Source: Ruminococcus flavefaciens FD-1 (GTDB lineage: Bacteria; Bacillota; Clostridia; Oscillospirales; Ruminococcaceae). Taken from it: a DNA stretch of 43,547 bases. The notes beneath the pieces are model-generated. The model was given only the letters and a program-made list of their open reading frames with translations, was not told the DNA's origin and made no database searches. The position numbers were made by a program, and so were the translations under genes. This document shows, one piece after another, positions 32,302-41,674 of the stretch; positions within the stretch are counted from its first letter, which is position 1; every line of letters starts with the position of its first letter. The stretch spans positions 4,416 to 47,962 of the forward strand of contig ACOK01000003.1 in NCBI GenBank assembly GCA_000174895.1. The letters run 5' to 3'.

Positions 32302-34578
32302 ATGAGAAAAACATGGTTCAGACGAGTTCTTTCCTGCGTCATGTCAGGAAGTCTTCTGCTGGCAGGTGCGTCATTCATCCCATCAGGTGCGGCATATGCA
32401 GCAGGCAATTACGCAAGGGTATCAGTACACGACCCGTCCGTTGTCAGAACCGAAGACGGCGGATATTTCATCATAGGCTCGCATTTAGGCGCTGCGAAGT
32501 CTGACGATATGATGAACTGGCGTTCTGCCGCAAATTCAGACCGTGGTTCGACGAATACCACATTTTTCGGCGATATCTACAAGGAACTGGCAATCCCCGA
32601 AAAATGGTCGAATACCTCGGCAGGCTATAATCTGGCAGGTAATATGTGGGCGCCCGATATCATATACAACAAGGATATGCAGAAATACTGTATGTACCTT
32701 TCGGTCAACGGCGTGGACTGGCACAGCTCGATCGTTCTTTGTACAGCCGATAATATCGAGGGACCGTACAGATATGAGGGAACTATAGTATGGTCGGGAT
32801 TTGAGACAAGACCTGCAAATCCTGCCAACAGCTATAAGAATACCGATGTTGAAAAGGTGCTGGGGAAAGATCCCGACCTTGGCCGCTATCTTAACGGGCA
32901 GGGCAGATGGAATGCGGCATACGGCACAAATGCCATAGACCCTGCGGTCTTCTATGACGAGGAGGGCAAACTATGGATGGTCTACGGTTCATGGTTCGGA
33001 GGAATATATATGCTCGAACTGGACGAGCAGACGGGACTGCGTGACTATAATGTGAAGTATCCGCTGACTGCCAATGCCTCCGACCCGTATCTCGGCACTC
33101 ACGTCGCAGGCGGACAGTGGGCATCTGGAGAAGGCCCGCACATCGAGTATATGAAAGACCCCGTAACAGGAAAAGGCTGGTATTACCTGTTTATTTCCTA
33201 TGGATACTTCAATTCCAACGGCGGCTACAATATGCGAATATTCCGCAGTGAATCGCCGGATGGCCCTTATACTGACCAGAACGGCAACAGCGCTGTTTTC
33301 CCTCGTGGAGGCGATAATATCGGCGGAAATACAGGCGAAAGGCTCATGAGCAATTATCAGTGGAGCTGCAACAAAAAGCCCTTCAAGGCACAGGGACACA
33401 ACTCCGCTCTGATGGATTCTGACGGAAAGCTTTATGTTATCTATCACACCAAATTCGACGACAATTTCGGCGCACATGAGGTTCGTGTCCATCAGCTTAT
33501 CATGAATGAGGACGGCTGGATAACTGCCGCTCCATATGAGTACAGCGGTGAAACTCTCTCTGAAAACGGCCATTCAGTTGAAGCAGTAACAGGGGAGTAT
33601 GAGTTCATTTTCCACACGCTGAACCAGAGATTCGAGAACGAGAAAAGCGCAGATGTGGAAAAGCCGAAGAAAATAAATCTTGCTCCCGACGGAACGATAA
33701 CAGGCGATATCAAGGGAAGCTGGTCAATGCGCAGCGGCACACCGTATATGTCGGTGACTATCGGCGACGTGGTTTACAAAGGCGCATTCCTCCCGCAGGA
33801 GGACGAATCCGGGGACAATACACTCCATATGACTTTCTCCGCAACAGGAAATAATACCTGTATATGGGGAAGCAAGAAAGCCGCTTATGTGAAAGCGGCA
33901 GATGTAACGGAGACAGTCAGAATCGAAGAGGGAAAATATACTCTGAAAAATGTCAACAGCGGACTTTATATCGCTGAGGACAGCGGAAATGTCATTCAGT
34001 CGCAGTCTCAGCCCTGGGAAATAAAGGCTGTAGCTGATGGCGTTTATGCGATAATTGACGAAAAAGGAAATGCCCTTACAGTTGACGGAAGCTCTCCTGA
34101 CGATGGTGCAAATATATCGGTAAGCACATTCAGCGATGCCGAAAATCAGAAGTTCACAGCTGTACTAAATGATGACGGTTCATATTCGTTTATGTCCCTT
34201 GTATCGGGAAAGGTACGCTGTCTGGACGTTTACAACATTAGCAAGGATGACGGAGCTAATATCTGCCAGTGGGAATTCTGGGGAGGCGACGGACAGAAAT
34301 TCATCCTTGAAGAGGCAGAGATGCCTGAAATCAAAGGCCTTGCCGGAGATGTGAACTGTGACGAAAAAGTTGACCTTTCAGATGCTGTGCTGATAATGCA
34401 GTATCTTTCAAATCCTGCAATGTACGGCGTAAACGGCAGTGAGACCACCCATATGACCGAACAGGGCAAAGCAAACGGGGATGTCATCGGTGGCGGCGAC
34501 GGAATAACCAACATGGATGCCCTTGAGATTCAGAAGTTCATGCTGGACCTTGTTGATTCCCTTGAGATCGGACGATGA
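32302..34578 (+). CDS. secreted GH43 arabinanase-type hydrolase with ricin-type module and dockerin
   Basis: Probable endo-1,5-alpha-L-arabinanase acting on pectin arabinan, 758 residues, exported (signal peptide 1 to about 34, ending AYAAG). The five-blade propeller covers about 38-450. Catalytic residues can be placed: Asp44 (VHDPSVV), Asp213 (AIDPAVF) and Glu277 (SGEGPHI). NMWAPDI and GHNSALM are typical. A region at about 450-535 is common C-terminal to GH43 arabinanases. About 541-671 is a CBM13/ricin-B-like trefoil (QPWEIKAV, CLDVYN, GQKFILEE). The dockerin (about 680-755) has GDVNCDEKVDLSDAV and a second loop GGGDGITNMDALEIQ. AAAGGAG precedes the ATG. It converges with the esterase-mannanase gene across a palindromic repeat. 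Confidence 0.92.
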   Translation: MRKTWFRRVLSCVMSGSLLLAGASFIPSGAAYAAGNYARVSVHDPSVVRTEDGGYFIIGSHLGAAKSDDMMNWRSAANSDRGSTNTTFFGDIYKELAIPEKWSNTSAGYNLAGNMWAPDIIYNKDMQKYCMYLSVNGVDWHSSIVLCTADNIEGPYRYEGTIVWSGFETRPANPANSYKNTDVEKVLGKDPDLGRYLNGQGRWNAAYGTNAIDPAVFYDEEGKLWMVYGSWFGGIYMLELDEQTGLRDYNVKYPLTANASDPYLGTHVAGGQWASGEGPHIEYMKDPVTGKGWYYLFISYGYFNSNGGYNMRIFRSESPDGPYTDQNGNSAVFPRGGDNIGGNTGERLMSNYQWSCNKKPFKAQGHNSALMDSDGKLYVIYHTKFDDNFGAHEVRVHQLIMNEDGWITAAPYEYSGETLSENGHSVEAVTGEYEFIFHTLNQRFENEKSADVEKPKKINLAPDGTITGDIKGSWSMRSGTPYMSVTIGDVVYKGAFLPQEDESGDNTLHMTFSATGNNTCIWGSKKAAYVKAADVTETVRIEEGKYTLKNVNSGLYIAEDSGNVIQSQSQPWEIKAVADGVYAIIDEKGNALTVDGSSPDDGANISVSTFSDAENQKFTAVLNDDGSYSFMSLVSGKVRCLDVYNISKDDGANICQWEFWGGDGQKFILEEAEMPEIKGLAGDVNCDEKVDLSDAVLIMQYLSNPAMYGVNGSETTHMTEQGKANGDVIGGGDGITNMDALEIQKFMLDLVDSLEIGR

Positions 34579-34582
34579 ATTA

Positions 34583-34896
34583 AAAGGCCTCTCTTTTAAC
34601 CCTGATACTCATATAGAAACTTTATACGCATTTATCGGGGGAAAACCTTTCTGAGGAAAGGTTCTTCCCCCAAACCCCTTTTCCAAAGACTTTTAATAGA
34701 ATTTTTCCCCTGAGAGGGCGCTCCACGAAAGATGTGAAAACCAGTAGTATTACTGGGAGCGCCCTCTCAGGGGAAAAATTAATACTGAAAGTTTTAGGAA
34801 AGGAGTTTGAGGAAGAACCCTTTTTCAAAAGGGTTTTCCTCAATAGACACGTGTAAAAACTTCTGTAAGAGTACCAAGGTTAAAAGAGAGGCCTTT
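34583..34896. repeat. long imperfect palindromic repeat, copy A
   Basis: A complete unit at about 34603-34875 (273 bp) whose two halves are inverted copies of each other along nearly their whole length. The ends TGATACTC... and ...GAGTACC are imperfect inverted repeats of about 39 bp. The centre is an almost perfect ~25-bp stem (34700-34724 with 34756-34780) around a ~30-nt loop. Sub-hairpins AACCTTTC/GAAAGGTT and AACCCTTT/AAAGGGTT branch from the arms. Directly outside, a perfect 19-bp inverted repeat (34583-34601 and 34878-34896) extends the symmetry. It separates two convergent genes and can act as a bidirectional terminator. Copies B and C lie at 40995 and 43498. Confidence 0.9.
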
Positions 34897-34899
34897 GCT

Positions 34900-37710
34900 T
34901 TATAAGGTTTCAGGAAGTGAAGAGATGATATCGAGCATAAGCTTCTGGATAGCCAGTGCGTCTTTATTGGTGAGGCCGTTTCCGATGCTTTCGCAGTCGC
35001 CGTTTATTCTGCCCTGCGGAGTAAGATGATGTGCATCGTTTCCGTTTTCACCGTATTTAGAGGGATTTGACAGACTCTGCATGATAAGTACCGCATCCGA
35101 AAGATCGACTTTACCGTCGCAGTTTGCATCTCCGCAGAGAGTTGCTGTCATTTCTTTTGACGTTGTTGTGATCGTAGTGGTTACAGTTGTAGTTGTCGCC
35201 GCAGAAGCAGTTGTCTTCGGTGGATTTTCAGTGAATACCGACGCAGTTACGGAATTCTTCATAGCACCGAAGAAGATATCGCCCCATTCGGTCTGACTTT
35301 TTCCGTCCCAGTCGTTGCAGAGATCGAGGTATTCAACTCCGCCGCCGTTGCCCTTCCATGACCACGCAAGATAGCCGAGGCCCTTTTCTTCGCAGTAATT
35401 CATCAGCGATTTCTCATCAACATCGCCGTCGCTGTGATTGTATCCGAATTCACCTGCAAGTACAGGAGCGCCGCTTGAGAGAGCGCCGTCGATGTTGCTC
35501 TTTATGGTGCTTGCATTTTTGCCGGCAGTACCGTAGAAATGAATGGAGAAAACAGTGTTCTTTTCGGGATCGGAAGCAAATACCTCTGCGCCCTTTTCCT
35601 TGATCGAGGTGCCGTACTGTCCCCAGCCTGCTGCATCGATCATCAGCATATTCTTTATGCCTGCATCACGTATGACCTTCACAGCCTGCTGATAGCCCTG
35701 CGACCATGTGGAACTGTCCCATGTACCGACCCATTCGTTAGCGATATTCACTATCACATAAGCCCTGTTCTCGTTGAGGATATCCTTCATTTCCGTCCAG
35801 TATTTTGCTGCTGTAACAATATCGGAAATGCTGTCCTTTCCTGTTGCGTCGTGAACTTCAAGAACGCATATCAGCTTGTTTTCTTTGCACCAGCCGATAA
35901 CTTTTCTAATTTCATCAGCAGATGTTTTATAGCCGCTTGCACCGTCCAGACATACAACTCTGACAGTATTGCATCCCTTGGCTGCAACAGCCCTGAGAGT
36001 CTGTTCTGTATTATTCTGGAACCACGCATGAGGCACATTTACTCCACGCATGATGAAGTTATTTCCGTTTGCATCGATTATCTTCTGACCTTCAACGTGG
36101 AAGCCGTCCGAAGCGGTGGTCTGCTGACTGCTTTGCTGTGGAGGCTGAGTTGTTCCGGGAGTTTCAGGGACTTCCGTGACAGGTGCTTCCGCTTCGGGTA
36201 TCTTGCTGTACACATTCTTGTACATCGTTTCAGCCCAGAGTTTACGCATACCGTCATATCCCTTGTCGTTTGGATGAACTCCGTCAGGACCGAGGCCCCA
36301 TGTGTTATTGCGGAAATACTCGTCAAAGTCGGGACCGTGAACCAGTTTGTCGCCGTATTCATTGTAAAGTTTGTCTATCATCGCATTGTAATAGCCTGTA
36401 TTTGATCCCACATCTGAATTTGTGGAATAGGGGATCTTCGGCAGTACAGGTACCTTTCCTGCTTTCAGAACAGCGTCGATCATGTACTTTGTGTTATTGT
36501 AGTAGCTTTCGGTATTGTTGGGATTTCCCCAGCAGTCGTTGGTACCGTAGGCGATGCTGACGTATTTTACAGGACTTCCGCTGAGCCATTTATTGATATT
36601 TTCCTTGCCGTCACGGCTTGTTATTCCGCCGATTCCGCCGTTCTGCTGTGCAGGATAAAATCTGCTGTCAAGCTGATTCACATACTCAGCAAAGCCTGTA
36701 CCGTAAGCATTTCCCATGCCGCCTGCGGTAATGGAATCGCCGAAGAATACCCAGTTGTCGCTTACGCCGTCAGATGCGGAATGAATATCCAGATTAAGGC
36801 TGACCTTGCCGCCGCTTGCCTTTTTCACGTTCATTCTAATCCAGTTATAACCGTCCATATCGATAAGGTGCTGACGTGAACTGAGACTGTTTCCTTTCAC
36901 TTCCTCGGCGGTCTCCCAGCCTGACTGAGGATAGCTTCCGCCGCCTGCTTTGTTGACCTCGATAGTGTAGTCAACGGGTTCGTCCGACTTGTTAACGTAG
37001 ATGCCGATATTGTCGTAAGTTCCGTTATTGTACCACACTGCCAGAACTTTTTTGCGCTGATTTTCGGGAACTGATGAAAGGTTATAGGCAATATAATCGC
37101 CTTCCTGTGAAGTCCACGAGGTGTAGTATTTATCGTCATTTGCCGAGCCTGCACTGTTTGATTTTCCCGAATATGCAGGAACTCCACGGCTTATCAAAGG
37201 ATTTGCAGAAGCTGATGATGAAGCGGACGCAGAAACAGGCTGACCGCCGATTGTAAGGCTGTCAAGGAAAGTCCAGCCCCATGAAGCCACGATCTCAACA
37301 GTATTCTTTCCCTTGATAAGTGGTGCTTTTATGGTCGCAGTGCTGAATTTACCCTCTCCCGTGTAGGCGCAGAAGATGTCTCCCACATTCTGACCGTTGA
37401 CGATAACGGTCTGATACTTGCCGTCCTCGTCGTAGGGCTGACAATAGCGAATGGAGATAGTCTGCATCCCTTCATTTTCAGAGTAGCATTCAATTGATAC
37501 TGAATCTCCGCTGTCTTTCATGTCTAAAGCTTTTCCTCCGCTTGCACCTGAAAGCGTCACTACAGCAGTTCCGCTTCCGCCGGCTGCTGAGATGACACCG
37601 TTTTCGATTTCGTATACATCGCTTCCGGCAGCCGGGTAATACGGAGAAGCAGTGAGAACTCCGCTTACAGCAAGTGCTGCCGTCAGAACAGATGTGATGA
37701 TTTTTTTCAT
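34900..37710 (-). CDS. secreted bifunctional enzyme: CBM35-like, SGNH esterase, GH5 mannanase, dockerin
   Basis: 936 residues, exported (signal peptide 1 to about 27). Residues about 29-160 form a CBM35-like module matching that of the broken GH26. About 165-310 is a second beta module. About 318-495 is an SGNH/GDSL esterase: FFGDSIT (Ser326), GGIGG, YGTNDCWG and DGVHPND (Asp476, His479). A Pro/Thr/Gln linker follows. About 530-830 is a GH5 catalytic domain close to subfamily 8 mannanases: NIANEWVG (acid/base Glu659), AGEFG (nucleophile Glu754) and AWSWKGNGGGVEYLDL. The dockerin lies at about 858-932 (GDANCDGKVDLSDAV). The likely job is to strip acetyl groups and cut mannan with one protein. 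ATG at 37710 has AAAAGGAGG upstream on the minus strand. Confidence 0.93.
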   Translation of the reverse strand: MKKIITSVLTAALAVSGVLTASPYYPAAGSDVYEIENGVISAAGGSGTAVVTLSGASGGKALDMKDSGDSVSIECYSENEGMQTISIRYCQPYDEDGKYQTVIVNGQNVGDIFCAYTGEGKFSTATIKAPLIKGKNTVEIVASWGWTFLDSLTIGGQPVSASASSSASANPLISRGVPAYSGKSNSAGSANDDKYYTSWTSQEGDYIAYNLSSVPENQRKKVLAVWYNNGTYDNIGIYVNKSDEPVDYTIEVNKAGGGSYPQSGWETAEEVKGNSLSSRQHLIDMDGYNWIRMNVKKASGGKVSLNLDIHSASDGVSDNWVFFGDSITAGGMGNAYGTGFAEYVNQLDSRFYPAQQNGGIGGITSRDGKENINKWLSGSPVKYVSIAYGTNDCWGNPNNTESYYNNTKYMIDAVLKAGKVPVLPKIPYSTNSDVGSNTGYYNAMIDKLYNEYGDKLVHGPDFDEYFRNNTWGLGPDGVHPNDKGYDGMRKLWAETMYKNVYSKIPEAEAPVTEVPETPGTTQPPQQSSQQTTASDGFHVEGQKIIDANGNNFIMRGVNVPHAWFQNNTEQTLRAVAAKGCNTVRVVCLDGASGYKTSADEIRKVIGWCKENKLICVLEVHDATGKDSISDIVTAAKYWTEMKDILNENRAYVIVNIANEWVGTWDSSTWSQGYQQAVKVIRDAGIKNMLMIDAAGWGQYGTSIKEKGAEVFASDPEKNTVFSIHFYGTAGKNASTIKSNIDGALSSGAPVLAGEFGYNHSDGDVDEKSLMNYCEEKGLGYLAWSWKGNGGGVEYLDLCNDWDGKSQTEWGDIFFGAMKNSVTASVFTENPPKTTASAATTTTVTTTITTTSKEMTATLCGDANCDGKVDLSDAVLIMQSLSNPSKYGENGNDAHHLTPQGRINGDCESIGNGLTNKDALAIQKLMLDIISSLPETL

Positions 37711-37734
37711 ATGGAACGACCTCCTTTTTTTCTC

Positions 37735-37828
37735 ATTATAGATCATGATGAGTAAGGAGTAAATGAGGTTGCATACCAAAAAACTGCACTTTTGTCCCAT
37801 CACATGATAATGATGGGGAACAAGTGCA
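37735..37828 (-). promoter_or_regulatory. promoter and palindromic activator-type site of the esterase-mannanase gene
   Basis: Minus-strand -10 TATAAT at 37740-37735 and -35 TTTACT at 37763-37758 (17-bp spacer). Upstream lies an inverted repeat: TGCACTTTTGTCCCA (37785-37799) and TGGGGAACAAGTGCA (37814-37828), 12 of 15 pairing, 14-nt spacer, preceded by CCAAAAAAC (37776-37784). The 24 bases from 37776 to 37799 match the GH26 upstream site (2761-2784) at 21 positions, at the same distance from the -10 box. Confidence 0.7.
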
Positions 37829-37985
37829 AATATTCACAAGCCCATCATACCATAAAATGCTCAAGAAATCAAGTGATTTAACGCAGTCTGCGGCAAAATT
37901 TGACGAAAAGACGTGCATGAATCCCTATATGGACAGGTTCTCAGTGCAAATCCGTCAGGCGGGCTTTGTGCGGTGTTGCCTTAAA

Positions 37986-38022
37986 AATTTGTCTTGACAA
38001 ATTAAGCAATATGATATATAAT
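37986..38022 (+). promoter_or_regulatory. consensus promoter with operator-like palindrome
   Basis: TTGACA (37994-37999), 17-bp spacer, TATAAT (38017-38022): a perfect sigma-A promoter for the transglutaminase-like gene. The -35 box is embedded in a perfect palindrome AATTTGTC-TT-GACAAATT (37986-38003), a plausible repressor site. The 150 bases between this and the divergent promoter (37829-37985) show no gene. Confidence 0.8.
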
Positions 38023-38074
38023 ATACCCGTATATGACTGATATGTAATATACATAAAAACAAGGAGGGTTTATT

Positions 38075-40963
38075 ATGAAAATCGTTAAAAAAGCAGCGGC
38101 AATGTCTTTATCGGCTGCAATGCTTATGCAGTTTGCCGCTCTCACACCTGTTCCGTCGGTTTATGCTGCGGACACAACAAAGGAGGCTGTAGTAGACGGG
38201 CTTACCTATGTGTACGTACCGGATTCACCAAACAAGAACGAGTGTACCGTACAGCTTATTTACGATGACGCAAACAAGCAGGTCACCAAGCACGATACCG
38301 TTTCTATTCCCGAAAAGATCGGTAATTACACTGTAACCACATTAGGAAGTGATGACAAGAGCATAATGCAGTCGAAGAATGCTGATTCTGTTCATGTTAC
38401 AACTATCAAGCTGCCTCATTCTATCAAGAATATCCACAAAAATGCTATGTTGGATGTGAATCTTCCGCTTCTTCAGACTCTTTACGTAGATCTCAATAAC
38501 CTTGAATTTGTCAGCGAAGGCGTTTTCGGATATCTTTCAGCAGTTTCTGAAATTTACGTTTACGATAAGGCTGATAAGGCATTCTATCCCACATCTGAGG
38601 ACCTTGACAAATACAGAGAGCTTGTCAGCATTGAAGGCCTCAAGTTTGAGGAGATAAAGGACAAGCTTGACTGGTTCATGATCAGCAAGGAAGAGTACGA
38701 AAAAAATCCTAATGTTAACGGCAAGCTGGAATTTATCAATGCTGTTTCTACTTCTACTTATACACGAAAAGTAGGTTATATGTACGCACAGGAGGCAGTT
38801 AAGAAGTACGGAATTGACAGCGATAAGCTGTCAGTGCTCCAGAAGAGCGACAAGATCAGCAATTACATTAGCGGTCATGTAAGATACAGCTTCCTGTTCC
38901 CCTACGCTGAGACTATCAAAGATGAGCAGAAATGTGAGAGACTTGCTTCTACTGCATTGTCGATCATAGGTTTCCACACAGGTGTTTGCGGAGGCTATGC
39001 TCACAGCTTTGAGATGATGGCAAGAGCAGCTATGGGCAACGATATCGTTGACAAGGCTGCTGACGTTCAGTGCGTAAGCGTACCCGGCCATGCACTCAAT
39101 GCAGTAAGACCCAAGCACAGCGACGATAACAGCGGTTACTATCTTGTAGATAATACAGGCAGCGTTTTCATGCAGGGTCAGGGAAAAGCCGTGGGTGAAT
39201 ATGATGAGATCATGGACGGCTATGTATACGGCCTTTATGCAACAGATCAGGATACTATCGATTCAAACCATGATATAAAGATCGTAAAAGCTAAAAATAT
39301 GTTCTCGGAAGGCGTTAGTCAGATTTATCTCCGTGACGAAACAAAAACACCTATAAATATTGAATTATATGATAAGAATAACAGCAAGGACAAGTATATC
39401 AACTTCACTTCTTATCCTGTAACAGGCTCAACATTCTACCTTGAAGAACTCCCACACACTAAATGCGGTGAGATAAATCCTCTCGGCGCAGGTCTTAATT
39501 TGTACGTCGAGCCGAATATTTACCATGAATACCGCATTTCAAACTCTAAGGGAGAGGCTGTTTTCGGCGGTGACGGTGAGCATAAGTTCAAGCTCGGAAA
39601 CGTTGAGTATGTATGCACCATTACAACAAGAGATTATAATTCCGAGTCTCCATACGGAAAGATGGCACCTCATACAGCTAACAAGAACTATTTTGAAGTA
39701 GTTATCAAGCAGCTTACAGATGACACAAAACCTGATACATATACCACATCAACTACAATTCACAAGACAACAACTACTACCACAACTAAGGCTACTACAA
39801 CCACAACAAAGGCTACCACAACTACTACAAAGAAGCCGACCACTACAACTACTGCAAAGCCCACAACAACTACTACAAAGAAACCTACTACAACCACAAC
39901 AAAGCCTGCAACAACCACAAAGGCTACTGAAACCACAACAACAGGAAAGGCAATTCCGAATATCATTCCTCCTAAGGGCAAGGTGCTTGAGTATACGGGC
40001 AAACCACAGGAACTTATTGTACCCGGTCAGACTACAGGCGGTACTATTGTATATAGGAATGGAATGTTAAACGGATACTATGAGGAAATTCCAACAGGTA
40101 CAGAAGTCGGCACATATTCTATTGATTATATGATTATCGGCGACGAAAACTATTACGGCGCTAATGACGACTATGCTATTCTGAATCCAAGACAAGGCAG
40201 AAAAAATTATGCTTTCCCATATTGCTTCAATTGCAGCAGAGAACCGGCATACCCGGCAAAGGGAGAAAATACCAACTTATTCAAGATCTCAAATCCACTT
40301 GTTGATTTTGAGAAATTCGGAACTACGGCAAGCGGAAAATGGACACTTGAATACGTTTCAGCTTATGGAAATTTCGATATGAGTCTAAGCAAGCATTCTG
40401 ATATTTTAAAGTCTATCGCTAAAGCGCTTCAGCAATCATATGCGCTCACAGATAAAGATATAAATAATGTTTCGATCTACGAACTGAAGGATGACGGAAA
40501 GCATATTGCTTACGGCTGTATTTTCTCTACTGCAGCTAATGATGCGGAAGTTCTGTTCATAGGCGATACATGGGGCAACAGCGGCGGAGGCGGATATGTT
40601 CTTACAAATGAAGTGCTGAGCGATCGTAAGACATTTACCGCTGCACAGGATCTGATAGGCATCAGTAATCAGAAGATGACGCTCTATGGCTCAGTTATTG
40701 CCGAGATAAGAGAAAACAAAGACCTTCTTTACGGCGATGCAAACTTAGACGGAAACGTTGACCTTTCAGACGCTGTATTGATAATGCAGTCACTGTCAAA
40801 TCCGAGTAAATTCGGTGCAACAGGAACTGATAAGACTCACATAACCGAACAGGGCAAGATAAACGGCGACGTTAACAACAACGGCGACGGAATCACCAAT
40901 AAGGATGCCCTTTCTATCCAGAAGTATATGCTTCAGCTTATTCCTAAGCTTCCCGAGTCATAA
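38075..40963 (+). CDS. secreted transglutaminase-like protein with Thr-rich linker and dockerin
   Basis: 962 residues, exported (signal peptide 1 to about 32, ending VYAAD). Residues about 40-190 resemble BspA-type leucine-rich/beta-helix units (TVSIPEKIGNYTVTTLGSD, KLPHSIKNIHKNAML). About 220-375 is a transglutaminase/protease-like domain with a full Cys-His-Asp triad: Cys305 in GVCGGYAHSF, His339 in VPGHALNAV and Asp359 in YYLVDNTG. It could cut or crosslink peptides; the substrate is unknown. A Thr/Lys/Pro repeat linker follows (about 550-628), then a small beta domain (PPKGKVLEYTGKPQELIVPG), an unrecognised domain (about 710-880) and a dockerin (about 886-960, GDANLDGNVDLSDAV). AAGGAGG precedes the ATG. 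Non-carbohydrate dockerin proteins like this suggest a cellulosome with protein-processing parts. Confidence 0.9.
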   Translation: MKIVKKAAAMSLSAAMLMQFAALTPVPSVYAADTTKEAVVDGLTYVYVPDSPNKNECTVQLIYDDANKQVTKHDTVSIPEKIGNYTVTTLGSDDKSIMQSKNADSVHVTTIKLPHSIKNIHKNAMLDVNLPLLQTLYVDLNNLEFVSEGVFGYLSAVSEIYVYDKADKAFYPTSEDLDKYRELVSIEGLKFEEIKDKLDWFMISKEEYEKNPNVNGKLEFINAVSTSTYTRKVGYMYAQEAVKKYGIDSDKLSVLQKSDKISNYISGHVRYSFLFPYAETIKDEQKCERLASTALSIIGFHTGVCGGYAHSFEMMARAAMGNDIVDKAADVQCVSVPGHALNAVRPKHSDDNSGYYLVDNTGSVFMQGQGKAVGEYDEIMDGYVYGLYATDQDTIDSNHDIKIVKAKNMFSEGVSQIYLRDETKTPINIELYDKNNSKDKYINFTSYPVTGSTFYLEELPHTKCGEINPLGAGLNLYVEPNIYHEYRISNSKGEAVFGGDGEHKFKLGNVEYVCTITTRDYNSESPYGKMAPHTANKNYFEVVIKQLTDDTKPDTYTTSTTIHKTTTTTTTKATTTTTKATTTTTKKPTTTTTAKPTTTTTKKPTTTTTKPATTTKATETTTTGKAIPNIIPPKGKVLEYTGKPQELIVPGQTTGGTIVYRNGMLNGYYEEIPTGTEVGTYSIDYMIIGDENYYGANDDYAILNPRQGRKNYAFPYCFNCSREPAYPAKGENTNLFKISNPLVDFEKFGTTASGKWTLEYVSAYGNFDMSLSKHSDILKSIAKALQQSYALTDKDINNVSIYELKDDGKHIAYGCIFSTAANDAEVLFIGDTWGNSGGGGYVLTNEVLSDRKTFTAAQDLIGISNQKMTLYGSVIAEIRENKDLLYGDANLDGNVDLSDAVLIMQSLSNPSKFGATGTDKTHITEQGKINGDVNNNGDGITNKDALSIQKYMLQLIPKLPES
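39748..39950 (+). repeat. coding tandem repeat of Thr codons (linker)
   Basis: Imperfect units of five to seven Thr codons (ACA/ACT/ACC) followed by Lys-Ala, Lys-Pro or Ala-Lys-Pro encode the linker of the transglutaminase-like protein. Copy number probably varies between strains. A long antisense open frame here is only the Val-rich mirror of these codons. Confidence 0.85.
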
Positions 40964-40994
40964 TAAAACCTATGATCCCCTGACGGAATAATCG

Positions 40995-41265
40995 TGATAC
41001 TCATATAGAAGCTTTATATGTATTTATCGGGGAAAACCTTTCTGAGGAAAGGTTCTTCCCCGAACCCCTTTCCAAAGACTTTTAATAGAATTTTGCCCCC
41101 ATATAGGGCGCACCTGAAAAAATTGATAAATTCAAACTCATCTGGTGCGCGCCCTCTATGCGGGCAAAACTAATACGCAAGTCTTAGGAAAGGAGTCTGA
41201 GGACGAACCCTTCTTCCAACGGGTTTTCCTCAATAGATACGTGTAAAAACTTCTGTAAGAGTACC
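40995..41265. repeat. long imperfect palindromic repeat, copy B
   Basis: 271 bp, aligned with copy A from TGATACTCATATAG to CTGTAAGAGTACC. The central stem differs from copy A at paired positions: GCGCTCC/GGAGCGC in A is GCGCACC/GGTGCGC in B. The 29-nt loop (41115-41143) is unrelated in sequence to that of A. It lies between the convergent transglutaminase-like and panD genes, again where a two-way terminator would be useful. No transposase or open frame of its own. Confidence 0.9.
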
Positions 41266-41287
41266 GGGGTTATGTGCGGTGTTGCCT

Positions 41288-41671
41288 TTACATTAATTCG
41301 CCGTGTTTTTCGTAATCGGCAACACGGATCATCTCGTTATTATCGCCAACGAAAACAACTTTCGGGCGGTGAGTTTTTGCTTCGTCGGTAGTAATTGAAG
41401 CGTAAGCCATGATTATAACAGGGTCGCCTTTCTGACCTGCACGGGCAGCTGCGCCGTTGAGACAGATAACTCCGCTTCCACGCTCTCCTGCGATAACATA
41501 GGTCTCTATCCTGCTTCCGCTGTTGACGTTAACGATATGGACGTGTTCGTATTCGCAAAGTCCGGCGGCGTCGATGAGATCCTCGTCTATGGTGACGCTT
41601 CCCACATAGTTCAGTTCAGCCTGAGTGATGACTGCACGGTGTATTTTGCTTTTCAGCATCGATATCTGCAT
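41288..41671 (-). CDS. panD: aspartate 1-decarboxylase
   Basis: Makes beta-alanine from aspartate for pantothenate and coenzyme A. 127 residues, the normal length. The proenzyme self-cleavage site Gly24-Ser25 is seen in NYVGSVTID, producing the pyruvoyl group. [16 protein letters not shown] at the N-terminus, [15 protein letters not shown] and ICLNGAAAR are typical. The sequence GTYxI.. is here [12 protein letters not shown]. Last gene of panB-panC-panD, three bases after the panC stop on the minus strand. Its stop codon lies next to palindromic repeat B. Confidence 0.97.
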   Translation of the reverse strand: MQISMLKSKIHRAVITQAELNYVGSVTIDEDLIDAAGLCEYEHVHIVNVNSGSRIETYVIAGERGSGVICLNGAAARAGQKGDPVIIMAYASITTDEAKTHRPKVVFVGDNNEMIRVADYEKHGELM

Positions 41672-41674
41672 TCC

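Noticed and set aside
34622..34843. 73-residue minus-strand open frame
   Set aside because: It lies wholly in palindromic repeat A, has no ribosome site and reads only the repeat arms.
39748..39950. Short tandem repeats resembling a CRISPR or satellite
   Set aside because: They are Thr-codon runs in frame with the transglutaminase-like gene; units are uneven and there are no spacers.
37967..41288. 16-bp exact direct repeat TGTGCGGTGTTGCCTT at 37967-37982 and 41273-41288 around the transglutaminase-like gene and repeat B
   Set aside because: A match of this length is not very unlikely by chance in a 43-kb window, and both look like halves of terminator stems; no further sign of a mobile unit.
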